DNA of 64,000 nt from Isoetes taiwanensis (taxonomy: Eukaryota; Streptophyta; Lycopodiopsida; Isoetales; Isoetaceae), in the NCBI GenBank assembly GCA_021234155.1, contig JAJEKV010000544.1:1-64000 (forward strand). The letters run 5' to 3'. The notes beneath the pieces are model-generated. The model searched no databases, was not told the DNA's origin, and worked only from the letters and a program-made list of their open reading frames with translations. Positions within the stretch are counted from its first letter, which is position 1, and each line of letters begins with the position of its first letter. A program made the position numbers and the translations under genes. Positions 35,575-45,932 of the stretch are shown one piece after another.

Positions 35575-35641
35575 TATTGGGGGGATTGAACCCCGGTCTC
35601 AACCCTCCTAAACCCCCCTCTAACCACTAGACCAAGCATTA
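35575..35641 (-). other. tRNA-derived SINE head with exact Pol III boxes
   Basis: On the minus strand the A box TGGTCTAGTGG (35624-35634) and the B box GGTTCAATCCC (35582-35592) each match the Pol III consensus at every position and are 42 bp apart. The region between them, GGGGGGTTTAGGAGGG, does not form an anticodon arm, so it is not a functional tRNA gene. It is best explained as the promoter of a tRNA-derived SINE transcribed leftward. Confidence 0.6.
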
Positions 35642-35749
35642 GTTCTATGAATAATTTATGTTTCAAATATAGTTAAGGTAATGTTCTAATTAAGATAAAA
35701 TACAATATAACATTCTAGATAGTCCAAGAAAAGTTCTAGAATGTTCGGG

Positions 35750-36245
35750 GCTCTGAAAGTTCTAAAATCTTCTAGAATGTTGAAGAATTAAAAGGAATAT
35801 AAGGAAATCTCATAAATTGTAAGAGAATGTAGGAAAATATTTATAAGTCCCGACGGAATCGCTTAAAATCTAGTTGAATCTAAGGGATCTTCATAATATC
35901 TAAGAGAATCTAAGAAAATCTTGATGAAATCTTAGAGTTTTTTTAAAGATTTTGCAAAGAGCCACAATAGAATGTTCTAAAATGTTTTATAAAAAAGGTG
36001 TACAATATAAATCTTGAAAAAAATGTTCTAGATGCTTTCGGGCAAAAGCGCCTAAGTCTAAAATAGAAAGTGTTGTAGAGATGTTGCATAGATCCAAAAT
36101 AGATTATTTTGGAAGGTTCTAAATGCTCATGGGTAAGCACCTCAATCAAAATTGAAAATTCTAAGAGAATCTAGGGGAATCTTCATGAATGCTAAATATA
36201 GTACATAGAATGTTGAAGAATATAGAGGAATCACAAGAGAATCTC
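35750..36245 (+). repeat. GAATCT array, dispersed fragment
   Basis: Degenerate 'gaatct', 'gaatgt' and 'aaaatct' motifs in the same orientation as the satellite copies, again followed by a (TA)n tract within about 100 bp. Two 'ttctagaatgtt'-type motifs near 35720-35780 suggest further internal duplication. Confidence 0.6.
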
Positions 36246-36337
36246 AAGAAAATGGTTGGTTACCTAGGGCAAGGCAGGGCCTAACAGAGTGAAGAAAACG
36301 TGTTAAAATTGGAACAATGCAGAGTAGGGCGTGTTAA

Positions 36338-36479
<142 letters not shown>

Positions 36480-37005
36480 CGATTCAAGCTTAAAAAGCTT
36501 GACATAAATCGATACGCTTTTCTCCAAAAAAATCATACTTTCGTGGATCATAAGGCCCCTTGCGTCCTACGAGAGCAATGTCTCGATTTACTCTTGAAGA
36601 GGATCGCCATAAAGGCTCCATTACTCGGCGACAAAGGGGGATTGCTCCCATTGTTGGATTAAAAACAGAGGGTTAAACAATGTAGAATGCACTCAATCTG
36701 GTGCTACAAGGGCCTGTGCTGGTGGCCATGGCTACGGTACATAATGCTTGCTTTTCCATGCGCTCCATATTCTTTTGCTTAAAATTTTCGTTTGAAAAGA
36801 ATCGTAAGGTCGGTTCCTTACGCCTATCATTTCCTTCTATTGCAAATGCGGTGGCATTTATGGTCATCCTCACCACCGTCAAACCAACCGATCAAGCTCA
36901 GTCCATTCTGCAGGACAATAGGAACGGAATGATGCATCCGCTATGCATCGTTTATTATAATTTCTCGCCCTTCTACGTTAGAAATGAGCTTCACTAAATT
37001 CCCAA
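36480..37005. other. No confident gene
   Basis: A 98-codon frame on the plus strand at 36701-36997 has a hydrophobic middle (PSIANAVAFMVILTTV) but no recognisable family and an overlapping frame on the other strand. I do not call it. Confidence 0.45.
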
Positions 37006-37009
37006 TCTT

Positions 37010-37690
37010 TCAGAATCAACTAAATCGCCAATCTTTCAGAGTGCCCACACAAGGCATCTTCCCTTTTTTTGCAGTCTTTGTTTGCCGAGCTCCACACTGC
37101 CAGTATGTCTTCAACGCCATATATGCGCATGTAACAATTAAAGATGTCGATTGATGGTGTCGAAATTTTGTATAATTTCGATAAATTACATCGTCCATAT
37201 GCCTTGCTTCGCCCAAAGAGAACAATGCAGTTATAGTGGCAGTTGATATAATGTCATAGTCTTTTTTTCATAGCTTTGAAGTACTTAATGCCTTCACACA
37301 CAAGGCCAGCTTGACTGCAGGCAGCAAGGATAGAAGCAAATGTAATGTCATTTGGCATAACACCCAAGCCAACTTTACATTGCCCTGCCGAGCATATCCA
37401 GTGATCATAGCACCCCATGCTTCCATATTGTGACTTGGTAGTCTCAAACAAACTGTCGGCCATCATCTATATTTCCACACATATCAACAAGGGCATTTCC
37501 TATAACGACATGGGATTGGGGACATGCTTCGTTAGATAATTTGTTGATGGATATCTCTTCCCCACTCTATTTCACATTGCCACAAGCTTTTAAGATGCCC
37601 AAAAATATGATTCTATTAGGCTTTATAGGTGCCCCATATAATGGCACCCTCTGATTTTACCATTTGCTTGTGATGTGGAGTTTTAACGTC
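37010..37690 (-). pseudogene. PPR-DYW family pseudogene
   Basis: On the minus strand, shifting frames read KPNRIIFLGILKACGN (37600s), then VIGNALVDMCGNIDDGRQF (about 37500), then GVMPNDITFASILAACSQAG with LVCEGIKYFKAMKK (37250-37370). These are successive PLS-class pentatricopeptide motifs. Further on come HTGSVELGKQRLQK, typical of the E region, and CGHSERLAI, the start of the HSERLAIAF signature of the DYW domain. There are stops and frameshifts between the pieces, and the sequence after HSERLAI is missing, so the gene is dead and truncated. DYW-type PPR proteins edit cytidines in organelle transcripts. Minor duplication of 'ctgaaagattgg.gattta' follows the end. Confidence 0.8.
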
Positions 37691-37987
37691 CACGCGAAGT
37701 GATAGTGCCAGCACATTCATTCACTTCAATAATGTATTGTTGTATTCTATTTGGGTTTGTTTTATGAAATTCCCATACCATTTTCTTTGTTGAGAAAGTG
37801 CAGTGTTGTGTGTAATCGGTTCAAGCAACTATGCAACACATGTTTATAATAAACGAATTCACATGTTAATAAGAGTGCTTAGTCTAGGACTTGGTTTTAT
37901 ATCTGGCTTCCCTTGCTACGTCAGAAATCTTGAATGGGGAATTTTCCTACAATTTTTGAAGTCATTCCCAATTCCCAATTTTTATTT

Positions 37988-38160
37988 GGAATCGTCAACA
38001 TCTTAATCCACCCACCTATCATCACCATTGTTGAAAAAAAAAAAGTAACAATTAGATGAATGCATAGGAATTGAGTTGGCGCATCTTAATTCACCCACCT
38101 GTCATCGCCATTGTGAAAAACAAAAGTGACAATTAGATGAATGCATAAGAATTGAGTTGG
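37988..38160 (+). repeat. 82-bp tandem duplication
   Basis: 'catcttaatccacccacct...' to '...gaattgagttggcg' is repeated almost exactly from about 38078. Both units contain 'acaattagatgaatgcata'. Confidence 0.8.
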
Positions 38161-38990
38161 CGCAATGCTTAAAGCATTGCGTTGGCTACTTACATGACCT
38201 TACCTAGAGATTTGACAAGGGAAAATGCATGCCTAGTTGAAATGTTGAAGGCAAATAAGGTGAAGATGGGAGTTCCAAATGTGCCTCATAAATAAGCCCC
38301 AAGCATGAAAATATTGAATAAGAATAAGATTAAAAACCAAAGCAACAATAAGAATTGCAAATGTGCTTTGAAGAGTTGAAGATGGTTATTGTTAGATTGG
38401 GGAAGATGAGATTCAAGTGTGCCTTATAAATAAGCACCAAACATGAAAATATTTAGGAATTGCAAATGTGCTTTGAAGAGTTGAAGATGGTTACTGTACT
38501 GGAAAGAATCACTTAAATCATGTTAGGTATCCATTTAATCTCAACCTAGACGTAACTAAGGCCTCAATGCGCATGTACTCTCCTTTAGCAATTATTATGG
38601 GTTAGTGTTGCAAACATAGATTATATAAAAAAATTTAATGCTTTAGGTTGCTTTATGTTTTAGATATAGGGAGTTGAGTTGCCAAAATGCATAAAACATT
38701 GCGTTGGCTAGTTATATGATCTTACCAGAAATTTTTGGAGAAGGGAAAATGCATTGCCTAGTTGAAATGTTGAAGGCAAATAAGGGGAAGATGGGATTTT
38801 GCAAGTGCTAGCTTATATTAAGCCCCAACCATAAAAATAAGAATGAGCTTAAAAGATCAAAAGAAACAATAGAAATTGCAAATGTGATTTGAAGAGTTGA
38901 AGTTGAGTTGTTAGATTGATTAAGTTAGTGTATCAAACATAGATTATATAGAAATTCTAATGCTTTATGTTGTTTTGTGTTACGGCTTTA
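38150..38990 (+). repeat. Direct repeat of about 0.52 kb, two copies
   Basis: The block beginning 'cattgcgttggct' at 38174 recurs at about 38697, and both run through 'gttgaaatgttgaaggcaaa', 'attgcaaatgtg.tttgaag' and 'acatagattatata'. The second copy is shorter. No coding potential seen. Confidence 0.7.
38161..38181. repeat. Perfect 21-bp palindrome
   Basis: CGCAATGCTT and AAGCATTGCG flank a single A. It sits at the start of the first 0.52-kb repeat. The second copy has a degraded version ('aaaatgcataaaacattgcg'). Confidence 0.8.
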
Positions 38991-39180
38991 AGCAAAAGGC
39001 TGTGGTTATTGTTGACGTGAGTTTGGAAGAAAGCGCGTGAAGCGTTACCAAGTAAGTTACTACCCACATTGTTCTTATAATTAAAGTCGAGGTTTCAATA
39101 TTACCACTTGTGAATAGAACTTACATAAAGTAAATGACCATGGGGGATAGTGATAGAATTGCACAAGGGATCTAAAAGAG

Positions 39181-39301
<121 letters not shown>

Positions 39302-39454
39302 TGCAAATTTGACGGGAGGAGGATAGGGAGAGGATAAGAGAGAGAACTAGAGAGTGTGCAAGACAACGGTGAGCTAGGGTGGCGAAGAAAGAAGCGTGAG
39401 AACACACACCGTGGGTGGGTCAATGAGAATAGTAGTACAAATTTGAATAGTCCA

Positions 39455-39705
39455 AATTTGGGTAAAAGAATGCTAGGGTGTCCTACATTTGGCCAAATGT
39501 AGAGTAAGAGATGTATCACATTTCAAATACATAACCACCGCCTCCCATAATTTCGATAATGGGTGGCGTGGCTAATCCCAATAATTCCATATCAACCAAC
39601 TTTAATTAAAAAAAAAAAACAATAATAGGTGCCTACATTATCCTACATTATACGTAATGTAAGGTATATTTTTTTTAGACACCCTAGCATTCTTTTACCC
39701 AAATT
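39455..39705. mobile_element. MITE with 28-bp terminal inverted repeats
   Basis: 39455-39482 (starting AATTTGGGTAAAAGAATGC) is the exact reverse complement of 39678-39705. Directly inside the left end is a perfect 20-bp palindrome, CTACATTTGGCCAAATGTAG (39483-39502). Inside the right end is a related but imperfect one, around 'ctacattatacgtaatgta'. The total length is 251 bp, with no coding capacity and an A-rich tract in the middle. Target-site duplications are unclear because the ends merge with AAATT. The superfamily is not assigned. Confidence 0.8.
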
Positions 39706-39733
39706 GAAGGGTGTTGCATAAATTTAAGCGTAA

Positions 39734-40429
39734 GAGGGTATAGAGAATAGATGGTATAAAAGAAGGAAATATTATGCCGACTTATCGGAAGAGAGTAAAG
39801 ATATCATACGTCAAAGAGAGAGAGAACGCTATGCAAACTTGCCCGAGGAGGATAGGGACATGATACGACGTAGAAGAATAGAACGCTATGTAGGGCTATC
39901 TGAGAACGCTAGAGTGAGAATGCGACAAAGGGAGGTAGAGCGCTATGCACAACTATCTGAGGAGGATAGAGAATGCATACGGCAAAGAAATGTAGAACGC
40001 TATGCAAGTCTAACTGAGCAAGGTAAACTTAGAATGAGAGACATGGCTAGGGAGCGTTTAGGACGATCTCATTATATACCTGTACTGCAAAGAGATGCAA
40101 CAACATCAAGCCAAATACAAGTTCAAGCAAATGGTACAGAATATGAGGTAATACCAAGAGCTTCTGCACATTGGCAAGCTCGTGCACAACACATGAACTT
40201 GGCGACACATCGAAGTTATGTGATGTGCTCATGGAGTAAGAGGTGCGGGTATTGTCAAATTCCTTTGCTCAACGTCGAGCAAGATGGATTCTGTTGCAAC
40301 AAAGGGAAATGGTTGTTGCCATCTTTACCCTCCTTGCCTATGGCACTATACAACCTGTACAACATGCAAGAATTTGCTGAAATGGCGAGAAAAGTAAACA
40401 AATTATTACCTTGGTGTGTTTTGGAGTAA
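39734..40429 (+). pseudogene. Helitron N-terminal domain with arginine-rich repeats
   Basis: The frame is open from the TAA at 39731. It starts with five imperfect repeats of about 20-22 residues of the type ERYAQLSEEDRECIRQR, then ERLGRSHYIP, and then the Helitron N-terminal zinc-binding motif CGYCQIPLLNVEQDGFCCNK followed by LPSLPSLPMALYNLYN. The frame ends at 40429, earlier than in intact Helitrons, and the following segment is displaced to other frames. The repeats are typical of the linker before Helitron_like_N and are rich in Arg and Glu. Confidence 0.75.
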
Positions 40430-40589
40430 GTGGCGGATTAAGTAAATTTAGATTTTCCTTAAATTCGGTAACTATTACAGACGAACATATCATCGACTAT
40501 GGCCCACAACAGAAACAGGACATCCAATACATTGGTATATCTATGATGAATCCGAACGATATACAGAAGCCCGAAACCAGAGAGTTCCA

Positions 40590-41211
40590 TTTCAATGGAA
40601 ATTAATCCATTTATTCAAAACCTTCGAACCATAGGAAGTATGCATTTACCATCAGCATACATTACCATCCAAGGAGTAGTTGCAAGCAATGAAATTGCAG
40701 CCATTGCAGATGCCAATAACACGGCCGATGTTGCTCCTCGGATCGCTGGCTTTTGGGTTCGTCAACCTTCATAAATATTCTCGATCCTATGTATGAACCA
40801 CTGCAATATCCGTTTTTTTTTCCGCATAGCACAATTGGTTGGGGACTTGGAAATGAACATGGTCTTACGCAATTGCAATGGTATAGGACTAGATTGTTGC
40901 GTGAAGAACGATTCGTTCAGTTGGGTTGTCTGTGTGGAGAGTATTTAGTCGATATGTATTCGAGAATTGAGGATGCTAGATTAAACTATTTCAGAACACC
41001 TACCTTTCACAATAGAAGGGTGCAATATGATGAGGATTATTCGGAGAGAGAGAATGATGACCAGAAAGACATAGTCTTGCCCTCTTCATTCTTGGGGTGT
41101 CAAAGGTGGTGCTCCGTGCAAGTGGCTGATGCATTGGCCCTATCTAGAGCAAAAGGTCGCCCAACGTTGTTTGTCACTATGATCACAAATCTGATTGGCG
41201 AAATAATCTAG
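40590..41211 (+). pseudogene. Helitron central domain
   Basis: One frame (about 40600-40770) reads NPFIQNLRTIGSMHLPSAYI and VVASNEIAAIADANN. The next frame (40753-41211) reads ILDPMYEPLQYPFFFPHS, TIGWG, LVDMYSRIEDARLNYF, VLPSSFLGCQRW and GRPTLFVTMITN. These match the conserved block between the Helitron N domain and the Rep catalytic motifs in content and order. A frameshift separates the two frames. Confidence 0.75.
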
Positions 41212-41232
41212 CGACACTTAGGCCTGGGCAAA

Positions 41233-41579
41233 ATGCATCTGATGTTCCTATGGTTGTCGTCCGGTGCTTTCATGGAAGGCTACATCGGTTAAAAGAACTT
41301 CTCCATAAATTCTTTCAACATATATCATATATGATAACTGTCATAGAATTTCAAAAACATGGATTGCCACATGCACACCTCGTTTTGCGTACTGAACCCA
41401 ATATACCAATTGAATGCATCGATGACATCATTTCTGCTGAACTGCCTATAGATCCAGTCCTTCGAACGAAGGTTCAAAAATTCGTGATACATAGACACAC
41501 ATATAGGTGCTCTTCAAACCACACTCCCTGTTGTTATAAGTATTGCATCCACAGTCCACGTATTCTCCTACCTTTATAG
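41233..41579 (+). pseudogene. Helitron Rep HUH-motif segment
   Basis: Reads VVVRCFHGRLHRLKELLHKF, then VIEFQKHGLPHAHLVLRTEP. The PHAH context is the HUH metal-binding motif of Helitron rolling-circle Rep. It is followed by IDDIISAELPIDP and VQKFVIHRHTY, the usual downstream landmarks. It is interrupted at 41579. The next readable block (DEINALLEGALFISNG, about 41790) belongs further towards the helicase, so the catalytic tyrosine segment is missing. Confidence 0.75.
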
Positions 41580-42182
41580 TTACATTTATAAAGGGATTCG
41601 ACAATGCCAATTTTCGTGTAACCCAAGAAAGACATCCGATTCGTCTTGTCAGTCATCATTAAGCAATCACCATGAAGAGGCTAGAGAACCTTCATCGAGC
41701 ATCAATGATCAAAGAGGCATTACTATATGGCAAGCATTAGGCGATATATCATCGAGAAACAAGCTCCTAAGATATCTTCCTAGGGATGAAATAAACGCAT
41801 TACTTGAGGGCGCGTTATTTATCAGCAATGGAGGCTGCATGGCGAAAGTGATGTCCTATGATATAACGAATAAAATCTCCTGCCGTCAAATGCTTACCCC
41901 CGTGATTCCGCCACACCGAACATGAAGTCGTTGCTAGATCGATTATTTCTACGTCCCGAAGTTCGAAGTTCGATGCTTTGACGTACATTCGCGATCATGA
42001 ACAATATACATTCGCGCCCAATCCATCGCTAGCGTCAAACACGGGACTTATATAGAACAACAAGAGCGCAGAGGGTTTCACGGCTAACATAGTGAGAAAA
42101 GAGTAAGGCAAACCAATAGTACATAGGATCACGATTAGTACTACCTTGAGTTGGAGAAGCATTCTATCTTAGACAAATCCTA

Positions 42183-43983
42183 TTGCACCGCTGTGCAAAA
42201 ACGTGGGATGAGTTGAAAGTCGTTAATGAACAACACTATGAAATGTACCAACAAGCCGCAGAGGCAGAAGGGTTACTCGGGGCACACAATGAAGCATCCT
42301 TAGTTATGGAAGAAGCAGTTTCTTTATCGTTAAATCCTACACAACTCCGATTTCTTTTTGCTATGTTGTTACTCGACCAAGGTCCAGCAATTGAGTTGTG
42401 GACTAGGTTTCGAATTCCAATGAGTGCCGATCTACTCGATGAATATCCAAATAATGAGAGAACCACCTTCAATGAAACACTTCATCTAATCAATAATATT
42501 TTGACATAACATAGTACCATTATCATGGCATTCGGTCTTCAATTGCAACCCCGTCTTGGAAGAGAAGTCATGCATGAGTTGCAAAATTTTTCCGACCACA
42601 AAACATATCTAAACACTGCGATGCAAATGGCGAATATAATGAGTAATGACCAGAGGCAGATATACAGTTTCATTTCTGGATGGTTGGAATCACCACAAAG
42701 CAACCAACCTATTTTTATCGATGGAAACGCAGGCAGAGGGAAAACATTCCTTCTGAATTGCATATGTCTGTTTATACGAGGCAATCGAGGGATAGTGCTC
42801 CCGTGCGGTACGACAGCGGCATTAGCGGTCGGCAATATCGGTAAGCGGCTTTAACTTGCTCTTTCAAATTCCCGTGGAAGAAAACAATGCAGGACTTTGC
42901 TCGATGATAGAACATAATTCTGGAGCAGCAGATATGCTCATTGCAACCAAGCTTATCATCTGGGATGAGTTTCCAATGGCAAACAAAGCTGTTATAGAAA
43001 GTGTTGATTATCTATTGCAACGACTGTGCAGGAACAATCTTCCATTTGGAGGCATGCATTTCATTGGTGCTGGAGATTTTAGACAGGTTGCTCCTGTTGT
43101 AAAAGGAGGGGGAAAAATTGCAGCCTACAATGCATCCATAAAGTCATCGCCACTATGGCAAAGTTTTCATGTATTGAGGTTAGAAGAACCGATCACGCAA
43201 TGAGGGACCCCGAAGTTAATGCACTTTGTCGATCGACAGCGAGGATTGGGAGCAATCTACAGTTTCACTAGATATGTTCGATATAACTACGGATGTAGCA
43301 GATGCGATTGAATTTTTGTATCCTTCCAACCTCCTTCAGGATCCAATAACATGCAAGAAACATAACTTCTTATCGCCGATCAATAAGAGTGTTGACAACT
43401 TCAATGATCGCATTCTTAGTAGAGTTCCTAATTATGACCCATGATCACGTCACCGAGCAAGAGGAAATCATACACGACGATCCATATGCAACATCAGATT
43501 TTCTTAATAACTTTACATATTCTGGAATACCCAACCACGAACTCAAGCTTAAGGTAGGGGCTATATGTCACATTATGAAACGATTAGATATGGAAAAGGT
43601 CTTGTGAAAAATGCGAGAGTTATGGTTGTATCGATGCACAAAAAGTTTGTAATGGTGAAGGTACTAGATGAAGCATCCGAAGATGATGCATGTACATACC
43701 CGATTTCTAGAACTGACTTCTTCTATCATGGGAGAACCAGGCCTTGGACCATTCATAGGCGGCAATTACCTCTTCGGTTGTCTTAATTTCGACTACCTTC
43801 AATAGTTGTCAAGGACTAACATTGGATCGCATCGTGATCGACTTGCGTACTGAAGTATTCGCACATGGCCAATTATACACGGCGCTTACTCGCATGCGGA
43901 AGAGACAGGACGTGCTGATTCTCTCACCAGAGAACACGACAAGATCCACGAGGAATATCGTGTATAAAGAACTACTTTTATGA
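42183..43983 (+). pseudogene. Helitron Pif1-like helicase
   Basis: The pieces are: a leader (42183-42509); Walker A IDGNAGRGKTFLLN (42718-42760); VGNIGK and LLFQIPVEEN (42830-42890); Walker B IIWDEFPMANKAVIE; motif III GAGDFRQVAPVVKGG (about 43070); FLSPINKSVDNFND (about 43370); and the C-terminal LDRIVIDLRTEVFAHGQLYT followed by ALTRMRKRQDVLIL, ending at the TGA at 43981-43983. Frameshifts occur near 42853, 43203 and 43440. In the living element this 5'-3' helicase unwinds DNA during rolling-circle transposition. Confidence 0.8.
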
Positions 43984-44358
43984 TATTGTACGCTTTTCTT
44001 AGCACTTATTTATTTGAGTCACGCAAAGAGTGCAGTTATTTAGACTCACGGAGGAAGTCAACAAGGTATGCCTCGTTTGGTCATATTTTTATTTAATATA
44101 ACGCGTTTGCTTAATCTTCTTTAGGCAGTCCGAGAAAAAATTATAAGGAAGTGGATTTGAAATAAGGTATGTCCTCTCTGCCTATGCAAGAGAATGATAA
44201 GGATATGGAATCCAATCAGGTATGTCCTTTTTGCCTTTCATGGATACCACCATCTGCCCGTACGATACATAGTGTGTTGTCGGATAACCATGAGATTCCC
44301 CTTATCCATATTTTGTCAAACGGATAAAAATAGATGTATAAACAAATATAATGGAAAC

Positions 44359-44775
44359 AATATCCGTCGCGATGATGGCCTGGTGGTAAAGCCATTGGTT
44401 ATGGGCGAACCCAAGCCAGGCTCAAAACCCTTGACTATTATTCCGGGTGGTTCATAAGTTAAAAATATACATCGGCGTTGGATGACCTATTGGTCAAGCC
44501 ATTGGTTATAGGCAACCCCAGCCGGGGCTCAAAACCCAATCGACTATCATCGGGTGACTCGAGAAAAAAAAAATATCCATCGTATTTGATCTAGTGGTCA
44601 AAAGCCATTGGTTATGGGCAAACCCGACCCCGGGCTCAAAACCCACCGACTATCATTGGGTGACTCGAGAAAAGGAAAAAAATATCCATCGTATTTGTGG
44701 GTCAAGCCAGTGGTCAAGATCCCCACCGGGCTCAAAACCCTTTGTCTACCATCGGATGGTGGCAAAAAGAGGAAG
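44359..44775 (+). repeat. Four tandem tRNA-like units (about 105 bp each)
   Basis: The units start at about 44359, 44464, 44571 and 44680, each beginning 'aatat.catcg'. Each of the first three has an A-box-like sequence (TGGCCTGGTGG at 44376, TGACCTATTGG, TGATCTAGTGG). All four have GGCTCAAAACCC, one base from the B-box consensus, about 43 bp later in unit 1. Between the boxes is 'aagccattggttatgggc'. Three units end in A-rich sequence. This looks like a tandemly amplified tRNA-derived SINE head, lying just 3' of the Helitron coding region. Confidence 0.65.
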
Positions 44776-45930
44776 GAAAAAACTGAAGGAACGCAAAAAA
44801 AACATTATAGTAATATAATATAATAATATAATATAAAGTGAAAAATATAGTGGGAATCCTATGGTCATCAACCACAGCATCCATGTATCATATAGGCAGG
44901 AGAACACAAGGCAATAGCACGAGTTCAAATCCCGTATGTTCTCAAATTAATATGTAGTTTAAGTGGAATTTTAGCATGTAAACCATTAATTGCTCACGAG
45001 TTGCATATATTCATCGAAAAATATCTCAAGTAATCATGGACCTTCCATTATTTCGGCTTCACACGATCATATGCGATTGATTCATCACTTGCCTTACTAA
45101 TTAGGTAGAATATGAAGTAGGGTTGGGATGAGAAATGTCACATGGCCAATCACTCTCCTTCACAAACCACATTCCTTATAGTCAAAGAATCCCAGAACAT
45201 GAGGGAATTTTGGGGAGGTTTTTTGGACTTCTTTACACCATTTTTGAATTATCTCAGAAATTCCTGATGATGATTTTGGAAAAAAGAAATGTTCACGGCG
45301 GCCAAGGCCGCCGCGATAAATTTCTTGTAACTATAATGTATTTATTAGAACAAACCTTGTATTTTGCAGAAGATGAAAGGTCTAGAATGTGATAAACAAC
45401 TTCTTTTTTTTTCTCTTAATTCATCGCTACCACTATAAACTACATTTACAGATTTGGCCTTAAATCTGCGATGCGTTGCAAAGGTTATGCAGGATGCTTC
45501 CTGTAAAAACCATTCCCACGCACAATAGGGCAGTTCTACTGCTACAAGAAAAATGAAGTTAAGGCTCCGCCATTTCCATATTACAGAATGGACTGCCAAT
45601 TCAAGAGGCCTGCACAGTTATAAACTTCCTCCTTGAATAACAACAAACCTTTAATTGGCTTGCCTCTAGACCAAGCAAACTCATTACCTTGTCAACATCT
45701 CGGATAACACTTGGTTTAAATCCACTGATCAATTGCACCGTAAAAAGATGCACATCTTATGGACTGCTTGGTAGTTAACACCTTTGTAAGAGTTGGGTAA
45801 AGAGACTCGTTTGCAGTATTTGACCATCTTATTATATCTCATTTAGTTCAAATCATAGTTTCTCAGAAAGAGAAGCAACACAAAACCAGATCTGATGCTC
45901 TTTTAAGCTACATACAGGAACAACAATGGC
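44776..45930. other. No gene seen
   Basis: Contains TAATA repeats at 44812-44835, a single B-box-like AGTTCAAATCC at 44922-44932 without a matching A box, and a GC-rich hairpin at 45296-45313 (CGGCGGCC-AA-GGCCGCCG) that stands out in AT-rich DNA. Confidence 0.5.
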
Positions 45931-45932
45931 AA

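Larger units (their letters stand above)
39734..43983 (+). mobile_element. Decayed autonomous Helitron (RepHel remnant)
   Basis: Contains the Helitron_like_N domain, the HUH Rep motif region and a Pif1-type helicase in the expected order and orientation, all with frameshifts and stops. The segment after the HUH motif that should contain the catalytic tyrosine (a YLYKY-like motif) is absent or shortened between about 41580 and 41700. I did not find a clear 5' TC or 3' CTRR-with-hairpin end, so the element boundaries are not defined. The pieces are listed separately. Confidence 0.8.

Noticed and set aside
44852-44932. A possible fifth tRNA-like unit with B box AGTTCAAATCC
   Set aside because: The only A-box-like sequence is about 70 bp away, too far for a tRNA-type promoter, and the unit does not share the 'aatatccatcg' start.
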